A stretch of DNA of 64,000 nt from Marinirhabdus sp963799365 (GCA_963799365.1 CAWCWV010000001.1:62001-126000), one strand, 5' to 3'; positions 16,450 to 25,271 are shown, counted from the stretch's first letter. Translations and numbers: made by a program. Notes: generated by a model not told the origin, from the letters alone.

Positions 16450-17856
16450 ATGAAACATCTTAACAGTATTTTAGTTGCTGCGCTCCTTATCATAGGGGTT
16501 GGTGCAGCTAACGCACAAGACGAAAACAACCCTTGGTTAGTTGGTGCTGGTCTCAACGCAGTAGATCTTTTCCCAACAGGAATTGACGACGAGGGACGCT
16601 TTATGGCTATGCTTGCAGACGGAACCGAACTTAAAGGGGAAATGTTTGACGAGTATTTTAACGCAAATGATCACTGGAATATCCTTCCTTCAGTTTCAAG
16701 AGTATCTGTAGGTAGATATATTGGTAGTGGATTTTCATTTACAGGAGTTGGTACCATCAACAAAATTGAAAAAGTTGGTGATCTTAGAATTCCAAATGTA
16801 ACTTATTACGGTGTAGATGGTGAGATTAAATATAGCTTAAGAGACTTACTTAACGGTCCTGGTGGATGGTTTGACCCATCTATTGGTGTTGGTGGAGGTT
16901 ATACTTGGGTTGATGATATTGGATTTGGTACTGCAAATGGTATCGCTAATGTACGTTTTTGGTTAGGTGAAAACTTTGCTTTTGAAGTACAGTCTACTTA
17001 CAAGCACGCTTTTGAAGATACTTACGGTATCCAACACTTCCAGCATTCTGCAGGATTTGTATTTAAGTTTGGTGGAAAAGATACAGATGGTGATGGTATC
17101 TATGATATAGACGATGAGTGTCCAGAAGTTCCTGGTCTTCCAGAATTTAATGGTTGCCCTGATACTGATGGTGATGGTATTGAAGACAGAAACGATGCGT
17201 GTCCAAACACACCAGGTTTAGCTGAATTTAATGGTTGTCCTGATACTGATGGTGATGGTATTCCAGACCCTCAAGATGCTTGTCCTACTGTAGCTGGTCT
17301 TGCTTCTATGAACGGTTGTCCAGATGCTGATGGTGATGGTATCACTGATGCTGAAGATGCTTGTCCGAACGAAGCTGGTCCTAAAGCTAATAACGGTTGT
17401 CCTTACGAAGATCGTGACGGTGATGGTGTATTAGACAAAGACGATGAGTGTCCAGAAGTTCCTGGTACTGTTGCTAACAATGGTTGTCCAGAAGTAACTG
17501 TAGAGATTATCACTAAATTGAATGAGTACTCTAAAACTATCTTGTTCGATTATGATAAAGCTACAATCCGTCAAGAGTCTTACTCTGCATTACAAAGCAT
17601 TTCAGACATTATGAAAGAATACCCAACTGCAGATTTCCATATTGAAGGTCATACAGACAGTAGAGGTAGTGATTCATACAACGAGAAATTATCTCGTGAG
17701 CGTGCTGCATCAGTTATGCAATACTTGACTACTATAGGTATTCCAGCTAGCAGATTAACATCTGAAGGATACGGTGAAACCCGTCCTATAGCTACCAACA
17801 ATACTAAAGCAGGTAGACAACAAAACAGACGTGTTGAGATTTCTTTGAAGAAATAA
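16450..17856 (+). CDS. OmpA-family outer-membrane protein with thrombospondin type-3 repeats
   Basis: Signal peptide ends at about residue 22 (GAANAQ). An N-terminal beta-barrel region of about 190 residues is followed by five calcium-binding type-3 repeats of the form DTDGDGI-D-C-P-GC (about 215-350), and a C-terminal OmpA domain (about 360-468) with FDYDKATI, HTDSRGS and NRRVEI that binds peptidoglycan. The repeats also repeat at DNA level (GATACTGATGGTGATGGTAT). It likely anchors the outer membrane to the wall. A terminator follows directly. Confidence 0.95.
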   Translation: MKHLNSILVAALLIIGVGAANAQDENNPWLVGAGLNAVDLFPTGIDDEGRFMAMLADGTELKGEMFDEYFNANDHWNILPSVSRVSVGRYIGSGFSFTGVGTINKIEKVGDLRIPNVTYYGVDGEIKYSLRDLLNGPGGWFDPSIGVGGGYTWVDDIGFGTANGIANVRFWLGENFAFEVQSTYKHAFEDTYGIQHFQHSAGFVFKFGGKDTDGDGIYDIDDECPEVPGLPEFNGCPDTDGDGIEDRNDACPNTPGLAEFNGCPDTDGDGIPDPQDACPTVAGLASMNGCPDADGDGITDAEDACPNEAGPKANNGCPYEDRDGDGVLDKDDECPEVPGTVANNGCPEVTVEIITKLNEYSKTILFDYDKATIRQESYSALQSISDIMKEYPTADFHIEGHTDSRGSDSYNEKLSRERAASVMQYLTTIGIPASRLTSEGYGETRPIATNNTKAGRQQNRRVEISLKK

Positions 17857-17880
17857 ATAACACGCTAAATAAATAAGTTT

Positions 17881-17915
17881 AAACGCCTCCATCTTGGGGG
17901 CGTTTCTTATTTTTA
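17881..17915 (+). terminator. Intrinsic terminator after ompA-like gene
   Basis: AAACGCCTCC (17881-17890) pairs with GGGGGCGTTT (17896-17905) with one G-T pair, followed by a T-rich tail. The addB-like gene starts 5 bp beyond, so its transcript comes from read-through or a promoter within this stretch. Confidence 0.8.
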
Positions 17916-17919
17916 GGGT

Positions 17920-20643
17920 ATGCTAACTTTTATAGAAGAAACCCTACACCATATTCAGCAAAAGCAGGAAGACCTGTCTAATTGCATCTTCATTCTTCCT
18001 AGTAAAAGAGCTGGAGGTTTTCTAAAAAACTTTCTTAGACAACAAGCGACAAAAACAACGTTTCTACCCAAAATATTAAGTATTGAAGACCTTATACAAG
18101 AACTCTCCGGACTAGAGATAATAGATGCTACTGAACTTCTTTTTAAAAGCTACGAAGTATATAAAAGCACAGCTACGTATCAAGAAAAAGAATCGTTTAA
18201 TGGTTATTCTAGTTGGGCCATCACTTTGCTTAACGATTTTAACGAAGTAGACAGGTACCTACTGAATCCGAATCAGTTTTTTGACTATTTAGGAAGTATT
18301 AAATCCCTCGAGCGATGGAATGTAACTTCAGAAAAATCAAGTTTTATAAAAAACTATCTTGAATTTTGGAAACAACTTCCAGAATTTTATTTCAACCTTA
18401 AAGATGCACTCATACAACAAAACAGTGCCTATCAAGGCTTAGTTTACAGAGAGGCAGTGGAAAATTTAGAATATTACCTACAGGCTAAAACAACTCAACA
18501 ACATATTTTTATAGGATTTAATGCCCTAAATAATGCAGAGCAACAAATTATACAAGCTATTCTAGAAGCTGGTCATAGTGACATATATTGGGACACTGAA
18601 GCGGTATTTATGGACAATAGTAATCATAGTGCTTCTCTTTTTTTTAGAAATTATCTTAAGGAGTGGAACTATTTCAAGAGTAACAAACCTAAATTTATTT
18701 CAAACAACTATGCCCAGCCTAAAACCATTACGAGTGTCTCATGCTCCAAAAACAGTGCACAACTAAAATATACAGGACAAATCTTAGAAAGTTATAGTCC
18801 AGAGAAACTTAACAAAACCGCCATTGTTCTTGCAGACGAATCCCTGCTCCTGCCATTGCTCCATTCTTTGCCGAAGAATGTTACTCAGGTTAATGTAACC
18901 ATGGGTGCTACCTTAAAAAATTTTCCAGTAGCTGTCTTTTTTGAAACTTGGATTTCCATCCACAAAAAAAACCCACAAGCATTTTATTTTCGAGATATAT
19001 TAAAAATTGTAGGTAGTCCCATAGCTACTCAATTAGTAAGCAGCCAATTTATTATTAATAGCGTTACACACCAAAATAGAAGTCACTATACACTGGACCA
19101 AATTCTAGAAGTTTCTGAAGATAAAGATAAAACCATTCTTTCGTTACTCTTCGGGACTTTAAAAGACTCCCCAACCAAAGCTTTAGATGCCATTGACCAA
19201 ATTATCCAAATACTAAGAAAAAATCGTACTGACTATGTTATAGAAAAAGTAGTATTACACAAATTATATATTATTATTAAAGAACTAAAAGCACTTGGTG
19301 AAAAATACAAACACTTAGCAAGCTTAAACATATTACAGGATTTATTCAACGAGCTTATCGCAATTACAACCATAGACTTTAAAGGTGAAGCGTTTATGGG
19401 TTTACAGATTATGGGGGTCTTAGAAACTCGTGTGTTGGATTTTGAAAATGTTATCCTTCTTTCGGTAAACGAAGGTGTTTTACCATCTGGAAAATCTAAT
19501 GCTTCGTTTATTACCTACGACCTCAAAAAACAGTTTAAACTCCCCTCCTATATTGAAAAAGATGCTATTTATACCTACCATTTTTATCATATACTGCACA
19601 GGGCAAAAGACGTAACATTATTATACACCAATTTTACAGAAGGTTTAAATAGCGGTGAAAAAAGCAGGTTTATCCTTCAGTTGGAGATTGAGGGCCATCC
19701 GAAACATACCTTTATTGAACAAAATGTTTCACCCAAAGTTTCCATCCAGCCAACCCGGCTTAAATCCATAGATAAAACAGAAAATGTACAGAAAAGGTTA
19801 GCAGAAATAGCCAAAAAAGGCTTCTCTCCTTCAGCACTTACAAGCTACATTAGAAATCCCATAGATTTTTATTACCAAAAAATATTGAAAGTAAACGAGC
19901 TCAATGAAGTAGAAGAAACTGTAGCCTTCAATACTTTAGGAACTATCGTGCACGATACACTGCAACATTTGTATGAGCCTTATGAAAATTCGGTGCTCAC
20001 AAAAGAAATTCTTACAACTATAAAAACAAAAACAGCGATAGAAGTTGCCAAACAGTTTTCCGAAAATTTTAAAGGTGGAGACATTTCAAAAGGGAAAAAC
20101 CTCATCATTTTTGAAGTTGCCAAGCGCTATGTCGAAAATTTAATCGCTCAAGATTTAACCGAAGTTGCAAAAGGAAACACCATAAAATTACTCCATATTG
20201 AGAGCGATTTAACTTTTAAACTAAACATTCCCGAATTGGATTTCCCTGTTTCTGTTCACGGAAAAGTAGACAGAGTAGATAGTTATAATGGGCAGATGCG
20301 GATTATAGATTATAAAACAGGAAATGTACAGCAAGGAGATCTGGAGATTATAGATTGGACGGTGTTACCAACAGATTATAAATTTAGCAAGGCTTTCCAA
20401 GTATTAACATATGCTTTAATGCTCTATGGCAATGCCCCTTTTGAAACAGCTGAAGCTGGGATCATTTCATTCAAAAACATGGGAAGTGGTTTCTTAAAAT
20501 TTGCAACAAAGGATTCCGCAAGAAGCCGAAATAAAGATCAAAATATCACTAAGGAAACGTTAGCCCTTTTTTCTGAAGAGCTTAGGAAGCTCATTATAGA
20601 AATTTGTAGCCCAAACATTCCTTTTACTGAGAAAGAAGTTTAA
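17920..20643 (+). CDS. addB: PD-(D/E)XK nuclease, AddB-like
   Basis: A 907-residue protein with an inactivated-helicase-like N-terminus (IFILPSKRAGGFLKNFL) and a C-terminal RecB-type nuclease: FNTLGTIVHDTLQHL (about 668), VHGKVDRVDSY (about 785) and IIDYKTGNVQQGD (about 800). This matches AddB/RexB-type subunits that pair with AddA. Canonical AddB holds a 4Fe-4S cluster with cysteines around the nuclease; here the corresponding IRNPIDFYYQKIL segment has no cysteine, so the cluster appears to be absent. The downstream hydrolase begins 6 bp later. Confidence 0.82.
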   Translation: MLTFIEETLHHIQQKQEDLSNCIFILPSKRAGGFLKNFLRQQATKTTFLPKILSIEDLIQELSGLEIIDATELLFKSYEVYKSTATYQEKESFNGYSSWAITLLNDFNEVDRYLLNPNQFFDYLGSIKSLERWNVTSEKSSFIKNYLEFWKQLPEFYFNLKDALIQQNSAYQGLVYREAVENLEYYLQAKTTQQHIFIGFNALNNAEQQIIQAILEAGHSDIYWDTEAVFMDNSNHSASLFFRNYLKEWNYFKSNKPKFISNNYAQPKTITSVSCSKNSAQLKYTGQILESYSPEKLNKTAIVLADESLLLPLLHSLPKNVTQVNVTMGATLKNFPVAVFFETWISIHKKNPQAFYFRDILKIVGSPIATQLVSSQFIINSVTHQNRSHYTLDQILEVSEDKDKTILSLLFGTLKDSPTKALDAIDQIIQILRKNRTDYVIEKVVLHKLYIIIKELKALGEKYKHLASLNILQDLFNELIAITTIDFKGEAFMGLQIMGVLETRVLDFENVILLSVNEGVLPSGKSNASFITYDLKKQFKLPSYIEKDAIYTYHFYHILHRAKDVTLLYTNFTEGLNSGEKSRFILQLEIEGHPKHTFIEQNVSPKVSIQPTRLKSIDKTENVQKRLAEIAKKGFSPSALTSYIRNPIDFYYQKILKVNELNEVEETVAFNTLGTIVHDTLQHLYEPYENSVLTKEILTTIKTKTAIEVAKQFSENFKGGDISKGKNLIIFEVAKRYVENLIAQDLTEVAKGNTIKLLHIESDLTFKLNIPELDFPVSVHGKVDRVDSYNGQMRIIDYKTGNVQQGDLEIIDWTVLPTDYKFSKAFQVLTYALMLYGNAPFETAEAGIISFKNMGSGFLKFATKDSARSRNKDQNITKETLALFSEELRKLIIEICSPNIPFTEKEV

Positions 20644-20649
20644 ATACTT

Positions 20650-21495
20650 ATGAACCAATTCCTAAATAAAGTGCTTACGCGTCCAGCTAAAAAACCTATG
20701 GTATACGATGTGTTTTTTATACCCTCCCAAAAACCAAAGCCTGTAATAATTTTTTGTCACGGTTATAAGGGTTTTAAAGATTGGGGTGCGTGGAATTTGG
20801 TGGCAAAAGCGTTTGCCAAAGCTGGATTTTTCTTTTTAAAATTTAATTTTTCCCATAACGGTGGCACTATTGAAGACCCTATAGATTTTCCAGATTTAGA
20901 GGCATTTGCACAAAACAACTTTAGCAAAGAGTTAGAAGATTTAGAAGACATCATAAACCACATAACTACTACAAAAAGATTTCATGCAGAAGCAGCCGTT
21001 ACCAATATTTCACTCATTGGTCATAGCCGCGGAGGAGGTATCGTTCTCATAAAAGCCCAAGAAAATAATCTAGTTAAAAAAGTAGTGACTTGGGCTGCTG
21101 TAAGTGATTACAAAAAAAGGTTTCAAGAAGAGTCAGAAAGTTTTAAAAAATGGAAGAAGACAGGACGAACTTTCGTAGAAAATGGACGAACTAAACAACA
21201 AATGCCGCACGATTGGCAGTTCTACGAAGATTTCATAGAAAACGAAAAGCGACTCACGATAAAAAGAGCCGTAACCTTTCTTGATAAACCCTGTTTGTTT
21301 ATACATGGAAGTGAAGACCCCACTGTTTCAATAAATGAAGCTAAAAATCTGAAAAGTTGGAGTATGAATCCACAACTTGAAATCATAAAAGAAGCAAATC
21401 ATGTATTTGGAGCTAGTCACCCATGGGGAAAAGAGAATTTACCAAAACAGCTGCAAAAAGTGGTTGAAATTACAAGTACATTTCTCAAAAATTAA
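20650..21495 (+). CDS. Alpha/beta-hydrolase family protein
   Basis: A cytoplasmic serine hydrolase of 281 residues with no signal peptide. The oxyanion-hole region is FCHGYKGFKDWGAWN (about 36), the nucleophile elbow is LIGHSRGGG (Ser about 126), a candidate acid is in HGSEDPTVS (about 222) and the catalytic His is in EANHVFGASHPW (about 257). The family includes dienelactone-hydrolase-like enzymes, but the substrate is unknown. It is co-transcribed with the addB-like gene (6-bp gap). Confidence 0.85.
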   Translation: MNQFLNKVLTRPAKKPMVYDVFFIPSQKPKPVIIFCHGYKGFKDWGAWNLVAKAFAKAGFFFLKFNFSHNGGTIEDPIDFPDLEAFAQNNFSKELEDLEDIINHITTTKRFHAEAAVTNISLIGHSRGGGIVLIKAQENNLVKKVVTWAAVSDYKKRFQEESESFKKWKKTGRTFVENGRTKQQMPHDWQFYEDFIENEKRLTIKRAVTFLDKPCLFIHGSEDPTVSINEAKNLKSWSMNPQLEIIKEANHVFGASHPWGKENLPKQLQKVVEITSTFLKN

Positions 21496-21511
21496 GGGTT
21501 TTCATTGATAA

Positions 21512-21535
21512 AAAAGGGGCTTTTCCCCCTTGACA
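21512..21535. terminator. Weak stem-loop after the hydrolase gene
   Basis: AAGGGG (21514-21519) pairs with CCCCTT (21526-21531). The plus-strand T-run is poor, so it is only a possible terminator. Confidence 0.4.
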
Positions 21536-21584
21536 TTTTATCTATAATTTCTGAATTTTGAAGTAACCAATAAAACTTCGAGAT

Positions 21585-21734
21585 ATGAAAGATACAACCC
21601 AACCCGTAAGCCTTAGGTCTAAGTGGAAAAAAATCCTAAAAGGAAAGCCTACTGCAAATGACTTAAATAATTATTTAAGAGATGTTAAACGTAATCGCGA
21701 AGTGCACTCTGAAATTAATGGACAACTAGCATGA
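21585..21734 (+). CDS. Small basic protein, 49 residues, unknown
   Basis: ATG at 21585 opens a 49-residue frame, too short for most gene finders. It is rich in Lys/Arg with an amphipathic look (KWKKILKGK, DLNNYLRDVKRNRE) and has no membrane segment. A TTGACATTTTATC stretch just upstream could be a promoter. The frame could be chance, but it starts well placed after the hydrolase and uses ordinary codons. Function unknown. Confidence 0.45.
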   Translation: MKDTTQPVSLRSKWKKILKGKPTANDLNNYLRDVKRNREVHSEINGQLA

Positions 21735-21778
21735 AGCTGAACTCAAATTATTTTACCTACAAACTGGGTCCAGTACAT

Positions 21779-22084
21779 AAAAAAGAAAATGGACAAACCC
21801 TTTAAAGTTCATCCTTTTCTGTGGAGAATATCGGAGTCCCTTCGACTATTTACTCCTGCGTCGCAAAGCTCAGGATAAATTTCGCCTTCGAGACACCGTG
21901 TAAAAAAGAAAAAGGACAAACCCTTTAGAGTTCATCCTTTTCTATGGAGAATATCGGAGTCCCTTCGACTATTTACTCCTGCGTCGCAAAGCTCAGGATA
22001 AACTTCTCCTCCGAGAAATCGTGTAAAAAAGAAAAAGGACAAACCCTTTAGAGTTCATCCTTTTCTGTGGAGAATATCGGAGTC
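21779..22084 (-). repeat. 123-bp tandem repeat built from the tRNA-Ala 3' end and its terminator
   Basis: Units start at 21779, 21902 and 22025 with a period of exactly 123 bp. Each contains (minus-strand sense) the last 17 nt of the tRNA-Ala (copies at 21822-21838 and 21945-21961; the real one at 22068-22084) plus the AAAAGGA/TCCTTTT terminator hairpin. The first two units also carry a REP-like stretch with CCTTCGACT and AGCTCAGGATAAA. The third merges into the intact tRNA gene. Confidence 0.9.
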
Positions 22085-22141
22085 GAACCGATGACCTTTT
22101 GGCTGCCAGCCAAACGCTCTAGCCAGCTGAGCTAATCCCCC
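22068..22141 (-). tRNA. tRNA-Ala (anticodon GGC)
   Basis: A 74-nt cloverleaf on the minus strand. The acceptor GGGGGAT/ATTCTCC closes with two G-T pairs; the D-arm is GCTC/GAGC; the anticodon stem TTTGG/CCAAA encloses loop CTGGCAG with GGC; the T-arm is ATCGG/CCGAT with loop TTCGACT. The discriminator is A and CCA is not encoded. GGC reads GCC/GCU alanine codons. A terminator hairpin follows, and its 3' end is duplicated downstream. Confidence 0.95.
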
Positions 22142-22168
22142 ATTTAGGCTACGAATATAGTAAATTAT

Positions 22169-22963
22169 TTATTCCTGTACTCTTAAAACTAATAATGGCT
22201 TACTTGTATGAAATTCCTTTTTAAGAACAACATTTTTCTCCCATAACTTTTTGAAAAACCCTCGTTTGCGCCGTACTACACACAACATATCCGGGTTGTG
22301 ACTTCTAAAATGCTCTAAAACTGCCTGAAATGTTGTTGCATTTTCTGTCTTAGTATATGATGCTTGCATATTTGTAAGTACATCACTCACTTTCTTCATT
22401 TCCTCACTGCTTTCTGGTGTTTCTACGTGTAGCACGTTAATTTCAGTTCCAAAATTCTTAGTAAATTTACGAAGTGGCTCAAGCATTTTTTTAGTATTAA
22501 ATTGCCCATTCTTAAATGCCATTAAAATATTTTTGGGTTGCTCAAAAACAGCTCCTTCCGGTACTACTAATATTGGGATATTGGTTTGCTTCATAATTTT
22601 TCCCGAAGTATTTCCTAAATAAACTTCTTCACGAATAGAATTACTTCGAGGTGACAACACCATTAAGTCTACCGGCACGTGCTTGTTGAAACGGTTAATA
22701 GTTTCCACGACACTTCCTTTAATGGGGTGCGCAATTACCGTAACGTCCCGTTTATTAACTTTACTTAGAACTTCGTCAAGACGATTCTCACTATCTTCTT
22801 TTAAAATAGTGTTTACCTTACTCAAACCTCCAGCCTTGCTAAATTCCTGAAATACAGAGATCACATACACATAGGCGTCTACCTCTTGCGCCAAATCTAT
22901 AGCATACTGTAGATTGCTCACTGCATTTTCATTTGCACCTATAGGAACCAATATATTTTTCAT
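22169..22963 (-). CDS. Universal stress protein, two-domain
   Basis: A 264-residue protein of two UspA-type domains in tandem. The first begins MKNILVPIGANENA and contains the ATP-loop-like HPIKGSVVETI and LGNTSGKIMKQTNIPILVVP (about 135); the second has NILMAFKNG and ends RKRGFFKKLWEKNVVLK. An in-frame upstream ATG at 23098 would add 45 residues that overlap the divergent acetyltransferase; the start at 22963 fits the family and a promoter box at 22988-22995. The family responds to stress, but its exact role is unknown. Confidence 0.88.
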   Translation of the reverse strand: MKNILVPIGANENAVSNLQYAIDLAQEVDAYVYVISVFQEFSKAGGLSKVNTILKEDSENRLDEVLSKVNKRDVTVIAHPIKGSVVETINRFNKHVPVDLMVLSPRSNSIREEVYLGNTSGKIMKQTNIPILVVPEGAVFEQPKNILMAFKNGQFNTKKMLEPLRKFTKNFGTEINVLHVETPESSEEMKKVSDVLTNMQASYTKTENATTFQAVLEHFRSHNPDMLCVVRRKRGFFKKLWEKNVVLKKEFHTSKPLLVLRVQE

Positions 22964-22987
22964 AAAAAGGGTATCTTTAATTGACTG

Positions 22988-22995
22988 CAAAACTA
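22988..22995 (-). promoter_or_regulatory. Probable -7 box of the usp gene
   Basis: On the minus strand this reads TAGTTTTG, a TAnnTTTG match, 25 bp before the ATG at 22963. It supports the short start over the longer frame. Confidence 0.5.
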
Positions 22996-23005
22996 ATCCT
23001 TCTAT

Positions 23006-23506
23006 ATGATTCGGAAAGCGAAACCTTCGGAAATTGACAAAATTATAACAATAACTAAGGCGTGTGCCACAAAAATGATAGCTGAAGGGATCTTTCAATG
23101 GGATGACGCCTATCCAAATAAAGAAGCGTTTAAGAAAGATTTACAACGAAACGAATTATATGTGCTGCTTACGGAAGGATCCACCATAGGTTGCATCACT
23201 ATTTCTTCAGAAAAAGATGAGGAATACAATACTATAGATTGGGTGACTGAAGATGGTTTAAACTTGTATATACATCGTTTGGCCGTGCATCCAGATTTTC
23301 AGCATCAGGGAAAGGCAAAAAAATTGATGGATTTTGCAGAAAGTTTTGGAGTACAACAAAATGCTCTTTCCATAAGGCTTGATACGTTCAGCAAAAATTA
23401 TAGGAATCAGCGTTTTTATGAAGCGCGTGGTTATCAGAAAGTCGGAAATGTTTATTTTCCAAGACAAACAGAATTTCCTTTTCATTGTTATGAGTTGGTT
23501 TTGTAG
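23006..23506 (+). CDS. GNAT-family N-acetyltransferase
   Basis: A 166-residue acetyl-CoA-dependent acyltransferase. The GNAT core is visible: strand IGCITIS (about 58), LYIHRLAVHPDFQHQGKAKKLMDFAE (motif A, about 88-113) with the acetyl-CoA loop QHQGKAKK, and the C-terminal NQRFYEARGYQKVG (about 135). The acceptor is unknown. It is divergent from usp with a 42-bp gap and 38 bp upstream of the MATE gene. Confidence 0.85.
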   Translation: MIRKAKPSEIDKIITITKACATKMIAEGIFQWDDAYPNKEAFKKDLQRNELYVLLTEGSTIGCITISSEKDEEYNTIDWVTEDGLNLYIHRLAVHPDFQHQGKAKKLMDFAESFGVQQNALSIRLDTFSKNYRNQRFYEARGYQKVGNVYFPRQTEFPFHCYELVL

Positions 23507-23527
23507 AAAATACTACTAGTAAAGCTT

Positions 23528-23535
23528 TAACTTTG
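23528..23535 (+). promoter_or_regulatory. -7 box of the MATE gene
   Basis: TAACTTTG matches TAnnTTTG, with a TTG about 23 bp upstream in the end of the previous gene. The predicted transcript start is near 23540, giving a leader of about 5 nt before the ATG at 23545. The TTG codon at 23539 is too close to the box to be the start. Confidence 0.55.
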
Positions 23536-23544
23536 TAATTGAAA

Positions 23545-24876
23545 ATGGCCGCCACTAATATTTCCTTTAAACGCATCCAACAACTTGCCATACCCGCTAT
23601 TATTGCTGGTATTGCAGAGCCAGTACTTTCTAGCACAGATGCTGCCGTGGTGGGAAACATTGCTGAATTCGGCACCGAAAGTCTTGCCGCAGTTGGAATT
23701 GTTGGGACATTTCTTTCTGCACTTATCTGGATTTTGGGACAGACACGTAGTGCGATTTCAGCTATTATTTCACAAAATTTGGGAGCTGGCTCTATAGAAG
23801 ATTTAAAGAGCTTTCCGGCTCAGGCTGTATTCTTCAACATTGCGCTAAGTATTCTGGTTTTAGGAAGTACCTATTTTTTTGTTGAAGAAATATTTACACT
23901 CCTCAATGCCGAAGGTCTTATTCTAAAATATAGCATAGATTATTACAATATTCGTGTTTGGGGTTTTCCATTAACTCTATTCACTTTTGCAATTTTTGGA
24001 ATATTCCGCGGACTCCAGAATACTTTTTGGCCTATGATCATTGCTGCCATTGGAGCTTTATTAAATATAGGGTTAGATTTTGCGCTCGTATATGGAATTG
24101 AAGGATATATTGAACCTTTGGGAGTTGAGGGAGCCGCCTGGGCAAGTTTGGCTGCGCAAATTGTAATGGCGCTGTTGTCTTTAATTTTAGTGTTAAAAAA
24201 GACAAACATCTCACTGCGGGTAACCTTTCCCTTACATCCCGAAATTAGGAGATTGGTATCTATGAGTCTTAATTTATTTTTACGCTCTCTTGCTCTAAAC
24301 GCCGCTTTAATACTTTCAACAAGAGAAGCTGCGGCGTTGGGCAAAGAATATATTGCTGCGCATACCATTGCATTTAATATTTGGATATTCACAGCGTTCT
24401 TTTTAGATGGCTATGGAGCTGCTGGCAACATTTTAGGCGGAAAACTATTGGGTGAACGCAATTTTAAAAGCCTTTGGCAACTTACTAAAAAAGTTAGTCT
24501 ATACAACATTGGAGTCGCTACTGCTTTAGCAATAATTGGTTTACTACTTTACCAGCCATTAGGTTTAATATTCAATAAAAACCCTGAAGTGCTAACCCTT
24601 TTTTACGGAATGTTTTTTATGGTGCTCATTTGTTTACCATTTAATGCCATAGCTTTCACGTTAGATTCTATTTTTAAGGGTCTGGGAGAAATGAGGTACT
24701 TGCGAAATGTATTATTAAGCGCAACTATTTTCGGATTTATCCCTGTGTTGTACTTTTCTAAATTTCAGGATTGGGAGCTTATTGGTATTTGGTTGGCCTT
24801 AGTGGTTTGGGTAGCTTGGCGCGGAGTTGCATTGATTATTAAATTTTATAGAAAATACCTACCATTGGCTACATAA
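23545..24876 (+). CDS. MATE-family multidrug/cation efflux transporter
   Basis: Inner-membrane transporter of 443 residues with about 12 hydrophobic segments in two related halves of six. Visible family blocks are LAIPAIIAGIAEPVLSSTD (about 12-30), VGIVGTFLSALIW, the region GLQNTFWPMIIAAIGALLNI (about 155) and the second-half AAHTIAFNIW (about 270). It likely exports cationic compounds using Na+ or H+. Substrate unknown. The start is set by the promoter box immediately upstream. Confidence 0.92.
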   Translation: MAATNISFKRIQQLAIPAIIAGIAEPVLSSTDAAVVGNIAEFGTESLAAVGIVGTFLSALIWILGQTRSAISAIISQNLGAGSIEDLKSFPAQAVFFNIALSILVLGSTYFFVEEIFTLLNAEGLILKYSIDYYNIRVWGFPLTLFTFAIFGIFRGLQNTFWPMIIAAIGALLNIGLDFALVYGIEGYIEPLGVEGAAWASLAAQIVMALLSLILVLKKTNISLRVTFPLHPEIRRLVSMSLNLFLRSLALNAALILSTREAAALGKEYIAAHTIAFNIWIFTAFFLDGYGAAGNILGGKLLGERNFKSLWQLTKKVSLYNIGVATALAIIGLLLYQPLGLIFNKNPEVLTLFYGMFFMVLICLPFNAIAFTLDSIFKGLGEMRYLRNVLLSATIFGFIPVLYFSKFQDWELIGIWLALVVWVAWRGVALIIKFYRKYLPLAT

Positions 24877-24946
24877 TCACAGCTGCCTTTTAATATTTTT
24901 GAACAAAATTTTTAAGATATTTGCAACACAAATTAATGCGGTTTCA

Positions 24947-25048
24947 ATGGAAATTATAGAATTTATAGGTGGTCCTGGTCTCTTCTTGATTTTGGGTGTT
25001 ATGGTTATCGTGGTCGTAATCATAAGTAAAGTGCGAAACAAACGCTAA
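24947..25048 (+). CDS. Membrane microprotein, 33 residues
   Basis: A 33-residue frame beginning MEIIEFIGGPG, followed by one hydrophobic span (LFLILGVMVIVVVII) and a basic tail SKVRNKR. It would sit in the inner membrane with its C-terminus inside. A TATTTTTG promoter-like box lies about 45 bp upstream. It shares its start and design with the next small frame at 25090. Too short for routine annotation; function unknown. Confidence 0.55.
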   Translation: MEIIEFIGGPGLFLILGVMVIVVVIISKVRNKR

Positions 25049-25089
25049 TAGGTATTTTTGATTGTTTATTTTAATCCAAAAATTACTTC

Positions 25090-25221
25090 ATGAATATTCT
25101 GGAATTTATAAATGGTAAAGGCGCCATGCTTTTAATGGCAGGTGCTGTTCTGTTTGCGCTTGTTTTTCAACAATATAAAAAGTATAAATACTTTAAAAGG
25201 CCGAAAAACAAGAAAAAATAA
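25090..25221 (+). CDS. Membrane microprotein, 43 residues, sister of the previous
   Basis: Begins MNILEFINGKG, aligning with MEIIEFIGGPG of the upstream gene; the shared pattern is M-x-I-x-EFI-x-G-x-G. One hydrophobic span (MLLMAGAVLFALVF) is followed by a strongly basic tail (QQYKKYKYFKRPKNKKK). It ends 50 bp before the queD-like gene. The two look like a duplicated pair. Function unknown. Confidence 0.55.
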   Translation: MNILEFINGKGAMLLMAGAVLFALVFQQYKKYKYFKRPKNKKK

Positions 25222-25240
25222 CTGTCTGCCGTTAATCTCT

Positions 25241-25248
25241 TATCTTTG
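25241..25248 (+). promoter_or_regulatory. -7 box of the queD-like gene
   Basis: TATCTTTG matches TAnnTTTG and lies 23 bp before the ATG at 25272. The -33 TTG is not clear. Confidence 0.5.
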
Positions 25249-25271
25249 TAACTTAAGAATACTTTTTCTAT

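Noticed and set aside
21822..21961. Two additional tRNA genes
   Set aside because: Only the last 17 nt of the tRNA are present in each copy; there is no cloverleaf.
22964..23098. 45-residue extension of the universal stress protein
   Set aside because: It overlaps the divergent acetyltransferase gene, and the family starts at MKNILVP.
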